From JAHDNZ01 sp036721855 (GTDB lineage Bacteria > Bacillota > DTU065): a stretch of 64,000 nt of DNA. How positions within the stretch are numbered: position 1 is the stretch's first letter; every line of letters starts with the position of its first letter. The stretch lies in contig DAIMKF010000007.1 in NCBI GenBank assembly GCA_036721855.1, positions 5,441 through 69,440 of the forward strand, written 5' to 3'. The notes beneath the pieces are model-generated. The model was not told the DNA's origin. It saw only the letters and a list, made by a program, of their open reading frames with translations, and ran no database searches. The position numbers were made by a program, and so were the translations under genes. Below, in pieces: positions 1 to 8,558 of this stretch.

Positions 1-909
1 CTGTTATTGGGAGAAGATGAATATCTACTTGAGAAAAATCAGCAAAAGTTGTTACAAGGCTTTGAAGAAGTAGCAAAACTTTCTGCTTTCCAAGCTGATG
101 AGAATCAGCTAAGAAACGAACTATTAAGCTTGGCTTTTTTCACGGATAAACGAGCTGTTGTTATAGATGAATTAGAGAAGATAGATTTAAAAAAAGGTGA
201 GAGTATCCTCCAAGCTATAGGAAAAGTACCGGTAAGTACGCTGGTAATATTAAAAGCCAGAAAACTGGAGAGCAACAGAAAATGGGTTAAATCATTAAAA
301 ACATTAACACAGGTGGTTGAATGCCAACCATTAAAATCTTATGAACGCAAAAAAATCTTAACCGCTGAACTAGCTAAATTGAACCTTGGCGACAAAGAAA
401 AAGAATACCTACTGGAAGCTTTACCTCAAGATCTGGCTAGTTGTTTTGTGGAGATAGAAAAACTAAGTTTGTATCCTGAAAAACTGAATCTAAATCTACT
501 CAAGCTTTTAGTTGAACCGGCCCTAGAGGATCAGGTTTTTAGTCTGGTAGATCTTTTAATCCGTAAAGATTGGCAGGGTTCACTCTTAGTTTTAAAAGAA
601 TTGCTGGCTTCAGGTAATGAACCAATGGCTATTTTAGGAGCTGTTTTGTGGCAGATACGTACCCTTTATAAAGTATGTGATTATAAAGGCCAAAGGTCTG
701 AAGCCGGTAAAGAACTGAATCTTAAAGATTTTGCTTTGCGCAAAGCCAAAGAAGCATTAAAAAATTTATCTAAATCACAGATAGAAGACTGGTTTTTACT
801 GGCCTTAGAGGCTGATATGAATATTAAACGCGGTTTATTACGGCCGGATGTAGCTTTAGAGGTTATGGTAAACAAGATCTGTCTGGGTATTAAACCAGAG
901 GATCTTTAA
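1..909 (+). CDS. holA: DNA polymerase III subunit delta (5'-truncated by window edge)
   Basis: This is the clamp-loader delta subunit, which opens the beta sliding clamp within the DnaX complex. The frame is open to base 1 and begins with LLLGEDEYLLE, the conserved N-terminal HolA segment (usually preceded by about 15-20 residues), so the true start lies outside the window. About 302 residues are visible; the family is usually 330-350. The C-terminal collar part (LLASGNEPMAILGAVLWQIR) is intact. The TTG at base 7 is only the first start-like codon inside the window. Recognition rests on motif pattern and on the neighbour rpsT, since holA-rpsT convergence followed by gpr-spoIIP is the conserved Firmicute order. 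Confidence 0.93.
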   Translation: MLLGEDEYLLEKNQQKLLQGFEEVAKLSAFQADENQLRNELLSLAFFTDKRAVVIDELEKIDLKKGESILQAIGKVPVSTLVILKARKLESNRKWVKSLKTLTQVVECQPLKSYERKKILTAELAKLNLGDKEKEYLLEALPQDLASCFVEIEKLSLYPEKLNLNLLKLLVEPALEDQVFSLVDLLIRKDWQGSLLVLKELLASGNEPMAILGAVLWQIRTLYKVCDYKGQRSEAGKELNLKDFALRKAKEALKNLSKSQIEDWFLLALEADMNIKRGLLRPDVALEVMVNKICLGIKPEDL

Positions 910-943
910 ACACTTAAGCAAAGATAGGTAATTTGGAGAACAG

Positions 944-975
944 AAAAAACGCTAGGTTAAATCCTAGCGTTTTTT
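944..975. terminator. Bidirectional terminator between holA and rpsT
   Basis: A perfect 13-bp stem (944-956 with 963-975) has a 6-base loop. The left arm starts with six A and the right arm ends with six T, so it can terminate holA on the plus strand and act as a backstop for rpsT on the minus strand. Confidence 0.9.
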
Positions 976-979
976 ATAA

Positions 980-1005
980 GAAAAAGACCGATCAGAGGAT
1001 CGGTC
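980..1005 (-). terminator. rpsT terminator
   Basis: GACCGATC (986-993) pairs with GATCGGTC (998-1005) around a 4-base loop. On the minus strand it is followed by TTTTTCTTA. It sits 7 bases past the rpsT stop, so it is the primary rpsT terminator. Confidence 0.85.
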
Positions 1006-1012
1006 AGTAAGC

Positions 1013-1273
1013 TCACATAGCAGCAAGACTTTTATGGAGTCTAGCCTTACGTCTGTTAGCCTGATTTTTGTGAATAACACCTTTTTTGGCAGCTTTATCA
1101 ATTGAGCTGAAAGCTGCTTTAAGTAAATTTTCCGCATCTTCTTTATTACCATCAGCTACAGCGAGTTGGAATTTCTTAATAGATGTGCGCATTAAAGAGC
1201 GTACTGCACGATTCATATCGTAATCTCGTTTGGAAATAAGAATGCGCTTCTTGGCTGATTTAATATTAGCCAT
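1013..1273 (-). CDS. rpsT: 30S ribosomal protein S20 (bS20)
   Basis: This is the small-subunit protein that binds 16S rRNA 5' and 3' minor domains. The 86-residue length is normal. It starts MANIKSAKKRI and is rich in Lys, Arg and Ala throughout, with the conserved C-terminal KKGVIHKNQANRRKARLHK segment. The ATG is preceded on the minus strand by AGGGAGGTGAAAG. It is a single-gene unit with its own promoter (1306-1334) and terminator (980-1005), converging on holA. No long leader for autoregulation is visible. Confidence 0.97.
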   Translation of the reverse strand: MANIKSAKKRILISKRDYDMNRAVRSLMRTSIKKFQLAVADGNKEDAENLLKAAFSSIDKAAKKGVIHKNQANRRKARLHKSLAAM

Positions 1274-1305
1274 TCTTTCACCTCCCTAAAAGGCAATTAT
1301 AATTA

Positions 1306-1334
1306 AGTATAACATTTCTTGAAGTTAATTACAA
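1306..1334 (-). promoter_or_regulatory. SigA-type promoter of rpsT
   Basis: On the minus strand: -35 TTGTAA (1329-1334), 17-base spacer, extended -10 TGTTATACT with TATACT at 1306-1311. It lies about 30 bases upstream of the rpsT start codon. Confidence 0.75.
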
Positions 1335-1519
1335 GTTAAGAAAATCTGAGGATAGTATCAAGTCACGGTACAATTTAGAAGATTTAGAAAGGTCTTGATA
1401 TCAATAAAGTAGGACAGCTAAATTAAACCACTTCATGGTCAATAGTCCAAAGAAGACTAGAGGGAGTAACTCCTCTTACCAACAAGTAATTTTTACAATT
1501 AACTCGAGCTATTGGTGAT

Positions 1520-2263
1520 TTAGAATTTCAAAAACCAGAAGCCCTTCTTTTTATATTCTTTTGGTTCGCTTACTTCCAGATACCCCTTTTCTAGAATGGT
1601 CTTTGGATTGGTTGTAACTAAAGCTAAAGCATTCTCCGTATATTTAGTAGCTATGGCCACAGCTTCTTTTAATGAGTAATAGCGATGTTTTAACGAATGC
1701 ATATCACTGGCAATAAAATGAGCCATATTGTGTTCAAGGAGAATGCGGGCTGTTTTTTGTGACTCTTTACCATAGCTGCCAAGCAGACTACCGGCATTGA
1801 TCTGGCAAAGGACACCAGCGTTAATTAGTTGCAGCAGATAATTGGGGTTCTCAATTATGGAACCGTTTCTTTCCGGATGAGCAAAGATACATTCAAAACC
1901 ATTTGTCTGGAGCGAAAAAAAGATTTCTTCTAAATTATGTGGCAATTGGGCTCTGAAAAATTCGATTAATAAGTAGTTGCTATCACCAAGTGGGATTAAG
2001 TTTTCTTTGTCTTTTAAGACGAGCTCGTCACCAAATATTTCACTGCCAACATATAGGGAGACTTGCTTGTGGTCTAAGGATTGAATGGCTTTAAGAATCT
2101 CAGCTCTTCTATTCGGATGGGGCTTTAGCATATGGGGTGTGGCTACAATTTTGGTTACGCCCTCACTATAAGCTTTATCTAGCATGGCTTTGCTTATTTC
2201 AAGGTCTTTTGGACCGTCATCATCTATGATATTAGGTAAAACATGGGTGTGAATATCGATCAA
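1520..2263 (-). CDS. PHP-domain protein-tyrosine phosphatase, CpsB/YwqE family
   Basis: The 247-residue protein has the PHP metallo-phosphoesterase pattern: HTH near residue 5 (IDIHTHVLP), a DDG acidic patch, TPHM, EF(R), AHPERN, and SDMHS near the C-terminus, all metal ligands of the CpsB/CapC class that dephosphorylates bacterial tyrosine kinases controlling capsule synthesis. The start codon is TTG, supported by AAAGGAGTG about 8 bases upstream. No tyrosine kinase or capsule gene adjoins it, so its substrate cannot be read from context. A histidinol-phosphatase-like or other PHP hydrolase is the alternative, but the IDIHTHVLP...DDG and AHPERN pattern favours CpsB. Confidence 0.85.
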   Translation of the reverse strand: MIDIHTHVLPNIIDDDGPKDLEISKAMLDKAYSEGVTKIVATPHMLKPHPNRRAEILKAIQSLDHKQVSLYVGSEIFGDELVLKDKENLIPLGDSNYLLIEFFRAQLPHNLEEIFFSLQTNGFECIFAHPERNGSIIENPNYLLQLINAGVLCQINAGSLLGSYGKESQKTARILLEHNMAHFIASDMHSLKHRYYSLKEAVAIATKYTENALALVTTNPKTILEKGYLEVSEPKEYKKKGFWFLKF

Positions 2264-2404
2264 CTCAATACACTCCTTTGAGCAGCTGATGTTATCCTTT
2301 TCTAGTTTGTTATCTTAAAAACCTGCTCTTAAGAGGGAGTTTTTCGCATTACAAACCGGAGGACAGGTTAAACTACATAAGAGAATTACAAGGAAGTGAA
2401 AAAG

Positions 2405-3361
2405 ATGGAAAACCAAATTAATTGGCGAACCGATCTGGCAATTGATATTCATGAGTCATTTCAGGATAGAGCTATGAGCTTGCCGGGTGTAAACGAAACA
2501 GTGGAAGAGACTCCTGTAGGAAAGGTAATTCGCTTAGAAGTAAGTTCAAAGGAATCGGCTATACAGATGAGAAAACCACCGGGTAGCTATGTAACAATAG
2601 AATCACCAAGCCTAGGTTTAAGAGAAAAAGCCAAGCAGAATGAAGTTGCGACTATATTAGCACATGAGATAGAAAAATACCTCGCTTCAGTTGCCATTGA
2701 CGCACCTATTTTAGTTGTGGGACTCGGTAATCGCCAGGTCACACCAGATTCTCTGGGGCCTTTAGTTACGCAAAAGATTCTCGTAACTCGGCATTTGCGC
2801 AACTTCGTACCCCCGGAACTAAAGGGACGTCTAAGACCAATTATGGCTCTGGCCCCGGGAGTTTTAGGTACAACCGGAATGGAAACATTTGAAATCGTAA
2901 AAGCCCTAGTAAAAGAAAATACACCAAAGCTCATATTAGCTATCGATGCCTTGGCAACTAATTCTATCGAACGTTTAGGCATTACAATTCAGATTGCAGA
3001 CAGTGGAATTAATCCAGGAAGCGGTGTGGGTAATCAAAGAGCCGCTCTAAATTACGATTCATTAGGAATACCGGTGATTGCCGTTGGAGTACCAATGGTA
3101 GTAGATGCCATTACACTAGTGGAAAATGCTGTCGATTACATGACCAATAAAGGCTATGATACAGGTCGCATCGCTCAGGGTCAAGTTGATAAACCAAGGA
3201 TAGTCAGAGATATCCTCAGCCGGTATTTCGGCAGTCTTTTTGTAACACCAAGACAAATAGACAGCCTAGTTGAAGATCTAGCCCAGGTTATAGCTGGAGG
3301 ACTTAATGCAGCTTTTCATCAAGGCATAGGACCCAATGAGGTTGCTACATATTTAAATTGA
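2405..3361 (+). CDS. gpr: Germination protease Gpr (spore endopeptidase)
   Basis: Gpr is the A25-family aspartic protease made as a zymogen in the forespore; it degrades small acid-soluble proteins at germination. The N-terminus carries the diagnostic RTDLAIDIHE segment near which the propeptide is removed, followed by a core with GLGNRQVTPDSLGP and ALAPGVLGTTGMET. I choose ATG 2405 (318 residues) because AAGGAAGTG lies 6 bases upstream; an in-frame GTG at 2396 falls inside that Shine-Dalgarno sequence. It is followed by spoIIP, the usual order in endospore formers. I found no convincing SigG -10 upstream. Confidence 0.95.
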   Translation: MENQINWRTDLAIDIHESFQDRAMSLPGVNETVEETPVGKVIRLEVSSKESAIQMRKPPGSYVTIESPSLGLREKAKQNEVATILAHEIEKYLASVAIDAPILVVGLGNRQVTPDSLGPLVTQKILVTRHLRNFVPPELKGRLRPIMALAPGVLGTTGMETFEIVKALVKENTPKLILAIDALATNSIERLGITIQIADSGINPGSGVGNQRAALNYDSLGIPVIAVGVPMVVDAITLVENAVDYMTNKGYDTGRIAQGQVDKPRIVRDILSRYFGSLFVTPRQIDSLVEDLAQVIAGGLNAAFHQGIGPNEVATYLN

Positions 3362-3389
3362 CATATTAGAAAACACTTAGGCATATTAC
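3362..3389 (+). promoter_or_regulatory. Possible SigE promoter before spoIIP
   Basis: An ATATT -35-like element (3363-3367) is followed after 14 bases by CATATTAC (3382-3389), resembling the SigE CATACAMT box. spoIIP is SigE-driven in B. subtilis. The last base of the -10 deviates from consensus, so this is tentative. Confidence 0.35.
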
Positions 3390-3418
3390 TGCTTAGTAGT
3401 ATACCTAGGAGTGAGAAT

Positions 3419-4528
3419 ATGACTAGAAAGTCTTTTCTAGTAATCTGGCACATACGTTATAAACATCGCTGGCAGCGTCAGATAATGGAGGTAGCTGTCG
3501 CTGCAGCAGCTTTTTTGTTTCTGGGTTTAGTTCTATCACTTGCAGGCTACTTTTCCCATATTTTAGTCCTGGATACTCCTTTATTGCAAACAGTCCTTAA
3601 CACATCCTTTCCCGGGATGCAAGAAATGCATATATCCTTAGGCAGAGAAGAAGAACCTCAGATTGGACTTTTGGCCAGTCTTTTATTTACTTTTACAGAA
3701 GGGGGTTTTCTTTCAGCTAAAAGCATAGTGGCTGAATCTTTACCGGCTTTTTATATGGTACCTCCCTCCGAAAAACCAATGGAGACTGTTACACCGGTTA
3801 TTGTGCAACAGCAATCAATTGTAGAGGCTGCACCTTTGACTTCAGAACCTCTTCAAAGTACAAAGATACCTCAAGAGGAGATAAGAAGGGGTAATGTCGA
3901 AGTTATTATCTACAACACCCATTCTTCAGAGGCCTACCATGGGATAATTGGTTCTAATCATAAGGATGAAAGTATTGATTATTGTTTTGGCTCTTGGCGT
4001 GAAGATGCGGGTGTAATTGGGGTAGCAGTTAAACTGGAAGAACAGCTATTAAGACTGGGTGTTAATGTTTATCGCATAAAAAAGATTCATGATGGTCAGA
4101 TCTTTCGTATGGCTTATGTCTATAGCGAGGATTCGGTTAAGGAGGCACTGAATCGTTTTAGTGATACTCGCCTGGTTTTAGATATCCATCGTGATGGAGC
4201 GGAAGGTGAAGATCCTTTTAGAATTGCTATTAACGGTCAATATGCCGCTCAAGTTGCTTTGGTTGTAGCTACGGGAGAAAGAAGCAGTCGTCGCTGGGAT
4301 AGTAGTTTAAACAGAGATATGGCTAAACGTCTGATTTATTTAATTAACTCTCGCTATCCTGGTCTTTGTCGCGGGGCAATTTTTAAGACAGGGGCATATA
4401 ACCAGCATTTACATCCGGGTTCATTATTAATAGAAGTTGGTAACGATTGTAACACAGATGCAGAAGCACAATATACAGCCAGACTTCTGGCACCGATTAT
4501 TCGCGATCTTTTACTTGAGGTGAGGTAG
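3419..4528 (+). CDS. spoIIP: Stage II sporulation protein P (peptidoglycan hydrolase)
   Basis: SpoIIP is the amidase/endopeptidase that with SpoIID and SpoIIM degrades septal and then lateral peptidoglycan during engulfment. The 369-residue protein has one membrane segment near residues 24-47, a variable linker with Pro and Gln, and a C-terminal catalytic domain from about residue 160 with NTHSSEAY, VLDIHRDG and LIEVGNDCNTDAEA, containing the zinc-binding His and Glu residues. ATG 3419 is preceded by CTAGGAGTG. It lies directly after gpr and is followed 2 bases later by a small membrane protein gene. Confidence 0.95.
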   Translation: MTRKSFLVIWHIRYKHRWQRQIMEVAVAAAAFLFLGLVLSLAGYFSHILVLDTPLLQTVLNTSFPGMQEMHISLGREEEPQIGLLASLLFTFTEGGFLSAKSIVAESLPAFYMVPPSEKPMETVTPVIVQQQSIVEAAPLTSEPLQSTKIPQEEIRRGNVEVIIYNTHSSEAYHGIIGSNHKDESIDYCFGSWREDAGVIGVAVKLEEQLLRLGVNVYRIKKIHDGQIFRMAYVYSEDSVKEALNRFSDTRLVLDIHRDGAEGEDPFRIAINGQYAAQVALVVATGERSSRRWDSSLNRDMAKRLIYLINSRYPGLCRGAIFKTGAYNQHLHPGSLLIEVGNDCNTDAEAQYTARLLAPIIRDLLLEVR

Positions 4529-4530
4529 TC

Positions 4531-4950
4531 ATGTATTTTAGTAGTCATTTAAGTGCAGGGCTCTTAGCAGGAGCTCTAACTAAAAGCCCTCCTTTGGCCT
4601 TGGGGTTGGGCATTATCAGTCATGGAGCCTTAGATAGGATTCCCCACCATGATTATGGTTCTGTCAAGGCGGCTTTTTTGGATCTCGGCTTAGGTCTTGT
4701 TACCTTAAGGTTTTTCAGGACAAGTTTTCCCAATCTATCTTCAGCTTTGTTCTACGGAGCTTTAGGCGCAACTATACCTGATTTAGAAGTAGCACTAAAA
4801 CATTTGATTCCAAACTATAGTCTCGAAGCACTCTATCCTAGCCATAACGGTAAGATTAAACATCCCAAGCGATCTTTTCCCCGAGGCATTTTAACCCAGT
4901 TTGTTCTGGTAATAATTTGCCTATCCTTTACTTATCTTATTTTAAAATAA
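4531..4950 (+). CDS. Small membrane protein, possible YdjM-like metal-dependent hydrolase
   Basis: The 139-residue protein has three or four hydrophobic segments with conserved-looking polar residues between them: HLSAGLLAG near the start, SHGALDRIPHHD around residues 30-41, ATIPDLEVA in the middle and PSHNGKIKHPKR near residue 105. Scattered His and Asp at membrane edges resemble the YdjM/DUF457-type putative membrane hydrolases, but that assignment is only a fold-level guess. It starts 2 bases after the spoIIP stop, with GAGGTGAGG overlapping the spoIIP end, so it is almost certainly co-transcribed and may be made during sporulation. It ends at the terminator at 5130-5180. Confidence 0.7.
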   Translation: MYFSSHLSAGLLAGALTKSPPLALGLGIISHGALDRIPHHDYGSVKAAFLDLGLGLVTLRFFRTSFPNLSSALFYGALGATIPDLEVALKHLIPNYSLEALYPSHNGKIKHPKRSFPRGILTQFVLVIICLSFTYLILK

Positions 4951-5375
4951 TAATTAAATTACTGTTATAGGGTTTAAAGCCCAAAACCGATGGACTCCTG
5001 TCCTAAAATACAGCTCAGAACAAACATTTTTAAACGAAAAAAGCTCAGAAATATTATTTTTAATTCAATCAAGTGCTTTTGAAATGATCACTTGGAATAA
5101 TTAAGGTCTCTTAAAAACCGATAATAAACAAAAGAACCAGCTTAAACCAAGCCTATTCCAATGCTTGCGCTGGTTCTTTTATTTTTATCCTTTCAATTCA
5201 ATTAAACCTAATCGGATACCTAGGATATAGCTTTCGGTAAGCGGCATTTCTTGGGCCTAAAAAGGGTGGATGGCGGTTTTTATGCTTCCAAACCAATGAT
5301 GGAAAAAACTTACAGGGTCATTCTTTGGGTGATATGGACAAGTTTTTTAGCGTAGGATAATTTGAGGTGTTAGCT
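4951..5375. other. Intergenic region (425 bases)
   Basis: Apart from the hairpin terminator at 5130-5180 it holds no ORF with a plausible start and ribosome binding site. A GATAAT at 5356-5361 is too close to the next start codon to be a convincing -10. Confidence 0.6.
5130..5184 (+). terminator. Terminator of the gpr-spoIIP operon
   Basis: AAAAGAACCAGC (5130-5141) pairs perfectly with GCTGGTTCTTTT (5169-5180); the 27-base loop contains a further AAGC/GCTT pairing. A T-rich tract follows. A/T symmetry means it could also work on the minus strand. Confidence 0.75.
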
Positions 5376-6716
5376 ATGCCCAAAACCAGGAAACTATGTT
5401 TATACGGAAGTTTTTGTTTATTGTTATGGCTATTTAAAATTGCATCTATCTATGAACCGCTTACCATCTATGCACCACTGGAATTAAAACAAGCAGCCTT
5501 ATTAGTTGCGCGCCAAAATGGCCTAGTCTACACATCTATCTTTTCCGAAGCAGATTTTTATATAAGTCTTACCGAGGGAAGAACTATAGGTTTTGAACCC
5601 TTGGCTTTATGTGAAAGCTGTCTTGATGAGGAAAGCTTTTGGCTTCCTTATCTAAGTAAAAGACCAACACAGAAAACTCTGCCGTTTAAGGGCAGTTATC
5701 CCTTTGAAGAAAATTATCCTCAAAAGCGTGAGATTAAACTGGCAAAACGAAAGATAAGCTTGCTAGAAAAGTTATGGCAGGGCAGGAGAATGTTTCGGGT
5801 AAAAAAAGCTAATGAGACTATCAAACTTGAGTTAAATCCAGTGCGGGTGGCTCTTGTTGGCGATATCATGTTAGGACGTAAAGTAGGTGAGTATATCCAA
5901 AAAAATGGAGCGAGCTACCCTTTTTTGTCAGTTAAAGAACGGTTATTAGGTGCCGATCTTGCCTTTGCTAACTTAGAGACACCTATCTGCAGTACGGGAG
6001 AGTTCATCAACCTTTTTCGGGCTCATCCTAAAGCTGTAGACGGACTGGTAAGTGTCGGTATTGATATCGTTAGTTTAGCCAACAATCATGTTTTTGACTA
6101 TCATCAGGAAGGTCTCTTTGAGACCTGGGAACTTTTAAGCGAAGCCGGGATAAAACAGGTTGGTTCAGGCATGAATCTTAAAGAAGCTACAACCGGAGAA
6201 ATACTAACCGTAAAGGGGTTAAGGATAGGTTTTTTGGCTTATACCGAAACCTGGTTTTTATATAGTCGGACCGATATTAATTGGATAGCAGGCGATTGCC
6301 CGGGAGTAGCCCCTTTAGATAAGGCCTTAATATGTGCCGATGTTAAAAGATTAAAAAGCCAGGCTGATGTGGTTATAGTCAGTCTCCATTGGGGGATAGA
6401 GTATTCCCAAAAAACAACCAAAGAAGAGGCAACTCTGGCCCAATCTATTATTGATGCCGGTGCTGATGTGGTTTTTGGTCATCATCCTCATGTGATTAAG
6501 CCCTGGATCTTTTATCAGAGCAAACCTATCTTTTATAGTGTCGGCAACTTTATTTTTGATCCGTTAAAGCCGCCTCTGACCGAAAAAGGCCTTTTAGTTG
6601 AGCTTGTTTACCTAGATGGGCTAAAGGATGTAATTGTTACAGTTACACAGCTAAAGGAGTGTCAAGTTCAACTCACTGAGTTGCCCCCACCCCAGCCAAA
6701 TGCTATAATTAATTGA
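5376..6716 (+). CDS. CapA-family metallophosphoesterase-like protein
   Basis: The 446-residue protein has an N-terminal membrane segment (about residues 8-25) and a C-terminal CapA/PGA_cap domain from about residue 155 with LVGDIMLGR, NLETPICS, NNHVFDY, LHWGIEYS and GHHPHV. These are the metal-site motifs of the calcineurin-like CapA family, known from poly-gamma-glutamate capsule synthesis but widespread and mostly uncharacterised. I choose ATG 5376 because GAGGTG lies 6 bases upstream; the in-frame GTG at 5367 is inside that ribosome binding site. No capB or capC is nearby, so a capsule role is not supported by context. The N-terminal 130 residues do not resemble a family I know. Confidence 0.85.
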   Translation: MPKTRKLCLYGSFCLLLWLFKIASIYEPLTIYAPLELKQAALLVARQNGLVYTSIFSEADFYISLTEGRTIGFEPLALCESCLDEESFWLPYLSKRPTQKTLPFKGSYPFEENYPQKREIKLAKRKISLLEKLWQGRRMFRVKKANETIKLELNPVRVALVGDIMLGRKVGEYIQKNGASYPFLSVKERLLGADLAFANLETPICSTGEFINLFRAHPKAVDGLVSVGIDIVSLANNHVFDYHQEGLFETWELLSEAGIKQVGSGMNLKEATTGEILTVKGLRIGFLAYTETWFLYSRTDINWIAGDCPGVAPLDKALICADVKRLKSQADVVIVSLHWGIEYSQKTTKEEATLAQSIIDAGADVVFGHHPHVIKPWIFYQSKPIFYSVGNFIFDPLKPPLTEKGLLVELVYLDGLKDVIVTVTQLKECQVQLTELPPPQPNAIIN

Positions 6717-6755
6717 TACAACCATTTTACTAAAAAGGTTCAGGAGGTGCCGGAA

Positions 6756-8558
6756 TTGACTGATCAAAGTAAAATACGTAATTTTTGTATAATTGCTCAT
6801 ATTGATCATGGTAAATCTACCCTGGCCGACAGGCTCCTGGAGTTAACCAATACAGTCTCTGAAAGAGAGATGAAAGAGCAGTTACTTGATTCTATGGAAC
6901 TGGAAAGAGAAAGAGGAATTACCATTAAAGCCAAAGCTACCCGTATGCACTATGAGGCTAAAAACGGTGAAGTATATCAGCTTAATCTGATTGATACACC
7001 AGGCCATGTAGACTTTAGTTACGAGGTCTCCAGATCTTTGGCTGCTTGTGAAGGAGCACTGCTTATAGTAGATGCCACCCAAGGGATTGAAGCTCAGACT
7101 CTGGCTAATCTCTACCAGGCTTTGGATCATGATTTGGTTATTATCCCGGTAATTAACAAGATTGACCTTCCGAGTGCTGATGTTGATGAGGTTTCCCGAG
7201 AGATTGAAGAAATAATTGGTCTAGAGAAAGTCTATCCTGTTAGTGCAAAAACAGGAGAAGGTGTTTTAGCTGTTCTGGAAGCAATTGTCACCACTATTCC
7301 TGCTCCCAAAGGACAGAGCAATGACCCCTTAAGAGCTCTGATTTTTGACTCCTACTTTGATTCATATAAAGGGGCGGTAGCCTATATCAGGGTAGTTGAC
7401 GGGAGTGTTAAACCAGGTGATAAAATCACCATGTATTCAACGGGCAAGACATTTGAAGTTACAGAAGTAGGAACCATGATACCTTCCCAGGTTAGTTTTG
7501 AGACACTTAAAACAGGCGAGGTCGGTTATCTGGTAGCGGTGATGAAAGATGTCAAGGATACTCAGGTAGGAGATACGATTATTAATGCTCTCCATCCGGC
7601 AAAAGAGCCACTACCCGGCTATAAAAAAGTCAAACCTATGGTCTATTGTGGTTTATACCCAGTTGATAATGACCAGTTTCCTGATCTAAGAACAGCTTTG
7701 GAAAAACTGCAATTAAATGATGCTTCATTAGTATTTGAACCCGAAACTTCAGCCGCTCTCGGTTTTGGTTTTAGATGTGGTTTTTTAGGACTGTTGCACA
7801 TGGATATTATTCAAGAGCGTTTAGAAAGAGAGTATAATCTTAGCCTGATTACTACCGCACCGAGTGTAATCTATAAAGTTATTACTACAAGTGGCACAGA
7901 ACTTGAGATTGATAATCCTTCTAAACTCCCACCGGTTCAAGAGATCATAGAAATCAGAGAACCCATGGTCAAAGCAACTGTTATTACTCCGGAGAGATAT
8001 GTAGGGGCAGTTATGCAGCTTTGTCAGGACAAGCGGGGGAGCTTTAAAAACATGGAATACCTAAATCCCACCAGAATACTTTTGACCTATATTTTGCCTC
8101 TTTCGGAAATTCTGATGGACTTTTTTGACAAACTAAAATCAAGTACTCAAGGTTATGCTAGCCTTGATTATGAAATAATAGCCTATGAAAAAGCCGACTT
8201 GGTCAAACTGGATATCTTAATCAGTTCTAAGCCAGTGGATGCTCTTTCGGCTATTATCCACAGAGACAAGGCAGCCTTTTACGGCCGGCAGTTAGCCAAA
8301 AAGCTGAAGGATGTAATACCCGAGCAGATGTTTGAAGTACCCATACAAGCTGCGATTGGCAGCAAGGTAATTGCCAGAGAGACGGTTAGAGCTTTAAGAA
8401 AAGATGTTTTGTCTAAATGTTATGGCGGCGATATTTCGCGCAAAAGAAAACTGCTCGAAAAACAAAAAGAAGGTAAAAAGAGGATGAAATTAATCGGTAA
8501 GGTTGAGATACCTCAAGAGGCTTTTATGGCAGTTTTAAAGGTAGATAACGATGATTAA
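6756..8558 (+). CDS. lepA: Elongation factor 4 (LepA)
   Basis: LepA is the translational GTPase that acts on stalled or mis-translocated ribosomes. The 600-residue protein has the G motifs AHIDHGKST (G1), RGIT (G2), DTPGH (G3) and NKID (G4), then EF-G-like domains and the LepA-specific C-terminal end (GGDISRKRKLLEKQKEGKKR). I choose TTG 6756 (MTDQSKIRNF) because CAGGAGGTG lies 6 bases upstream; the GTG at 6747 is part of that sequence. It overlaps hemW by 8 bases, as in the conserved lepA-hemW pair. Confidence 0.97.
   Translation: MTDQSKIRNFCIIAHIDHGKSTLADRLLELTNTVSEREMKEQLLDSMELERERGITIKAKATRMHYEAKNGEVYQLNLIDTPGHVDFSYEVSRSLAACEGALLIVDATQGIEAQTLANLYQALDHDLVIIPVINKIDLPSADVDEVSREIEEIIGLEKVYPVSAKTGEGVLAVLEAIVTTIPAPKGQSNDPLRALIFDSYFDSYKGAVAYIRVVDGSVKPGDKITMYSTGKTFEVTEVGTMIPSQVSFETLKTGEVGYLVAVMKDVKDTQVGDTIINALHPAKEPLPGYKKVKPMVYCGLYPVDNDQFPDLRTALEKLQLNDASLVFEPETSAALGFGFRCGFLGLLHMDIIQERLEREYNLSLITTAPSVIYKVITTSGTELEIDNPSKLPPVQEIIEIREPMVKATVITPERYVGAVMQLCQDKRGSFKNMEYLNPTRILLTYILPLSEILMDFFDKLKSSTQGYASLDYEIIAYEKADLVKLDILISSKPVDALSAIIHRDKAAFYGRQLAKKLKDVIPEQMFEVPIQAAIGSKVIARETVRALRKDVLSKCYGGDISRKRKLLEKQKEGKKRMKLIGKVEIPQEAFMAVLKVDNDD

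Noticed and set aside
5340..5375. Promoter GATAAT directly before the CapA-like gene
   Set aside because: Transcription would start only a few bases before the start codon, removing the ribosome site.
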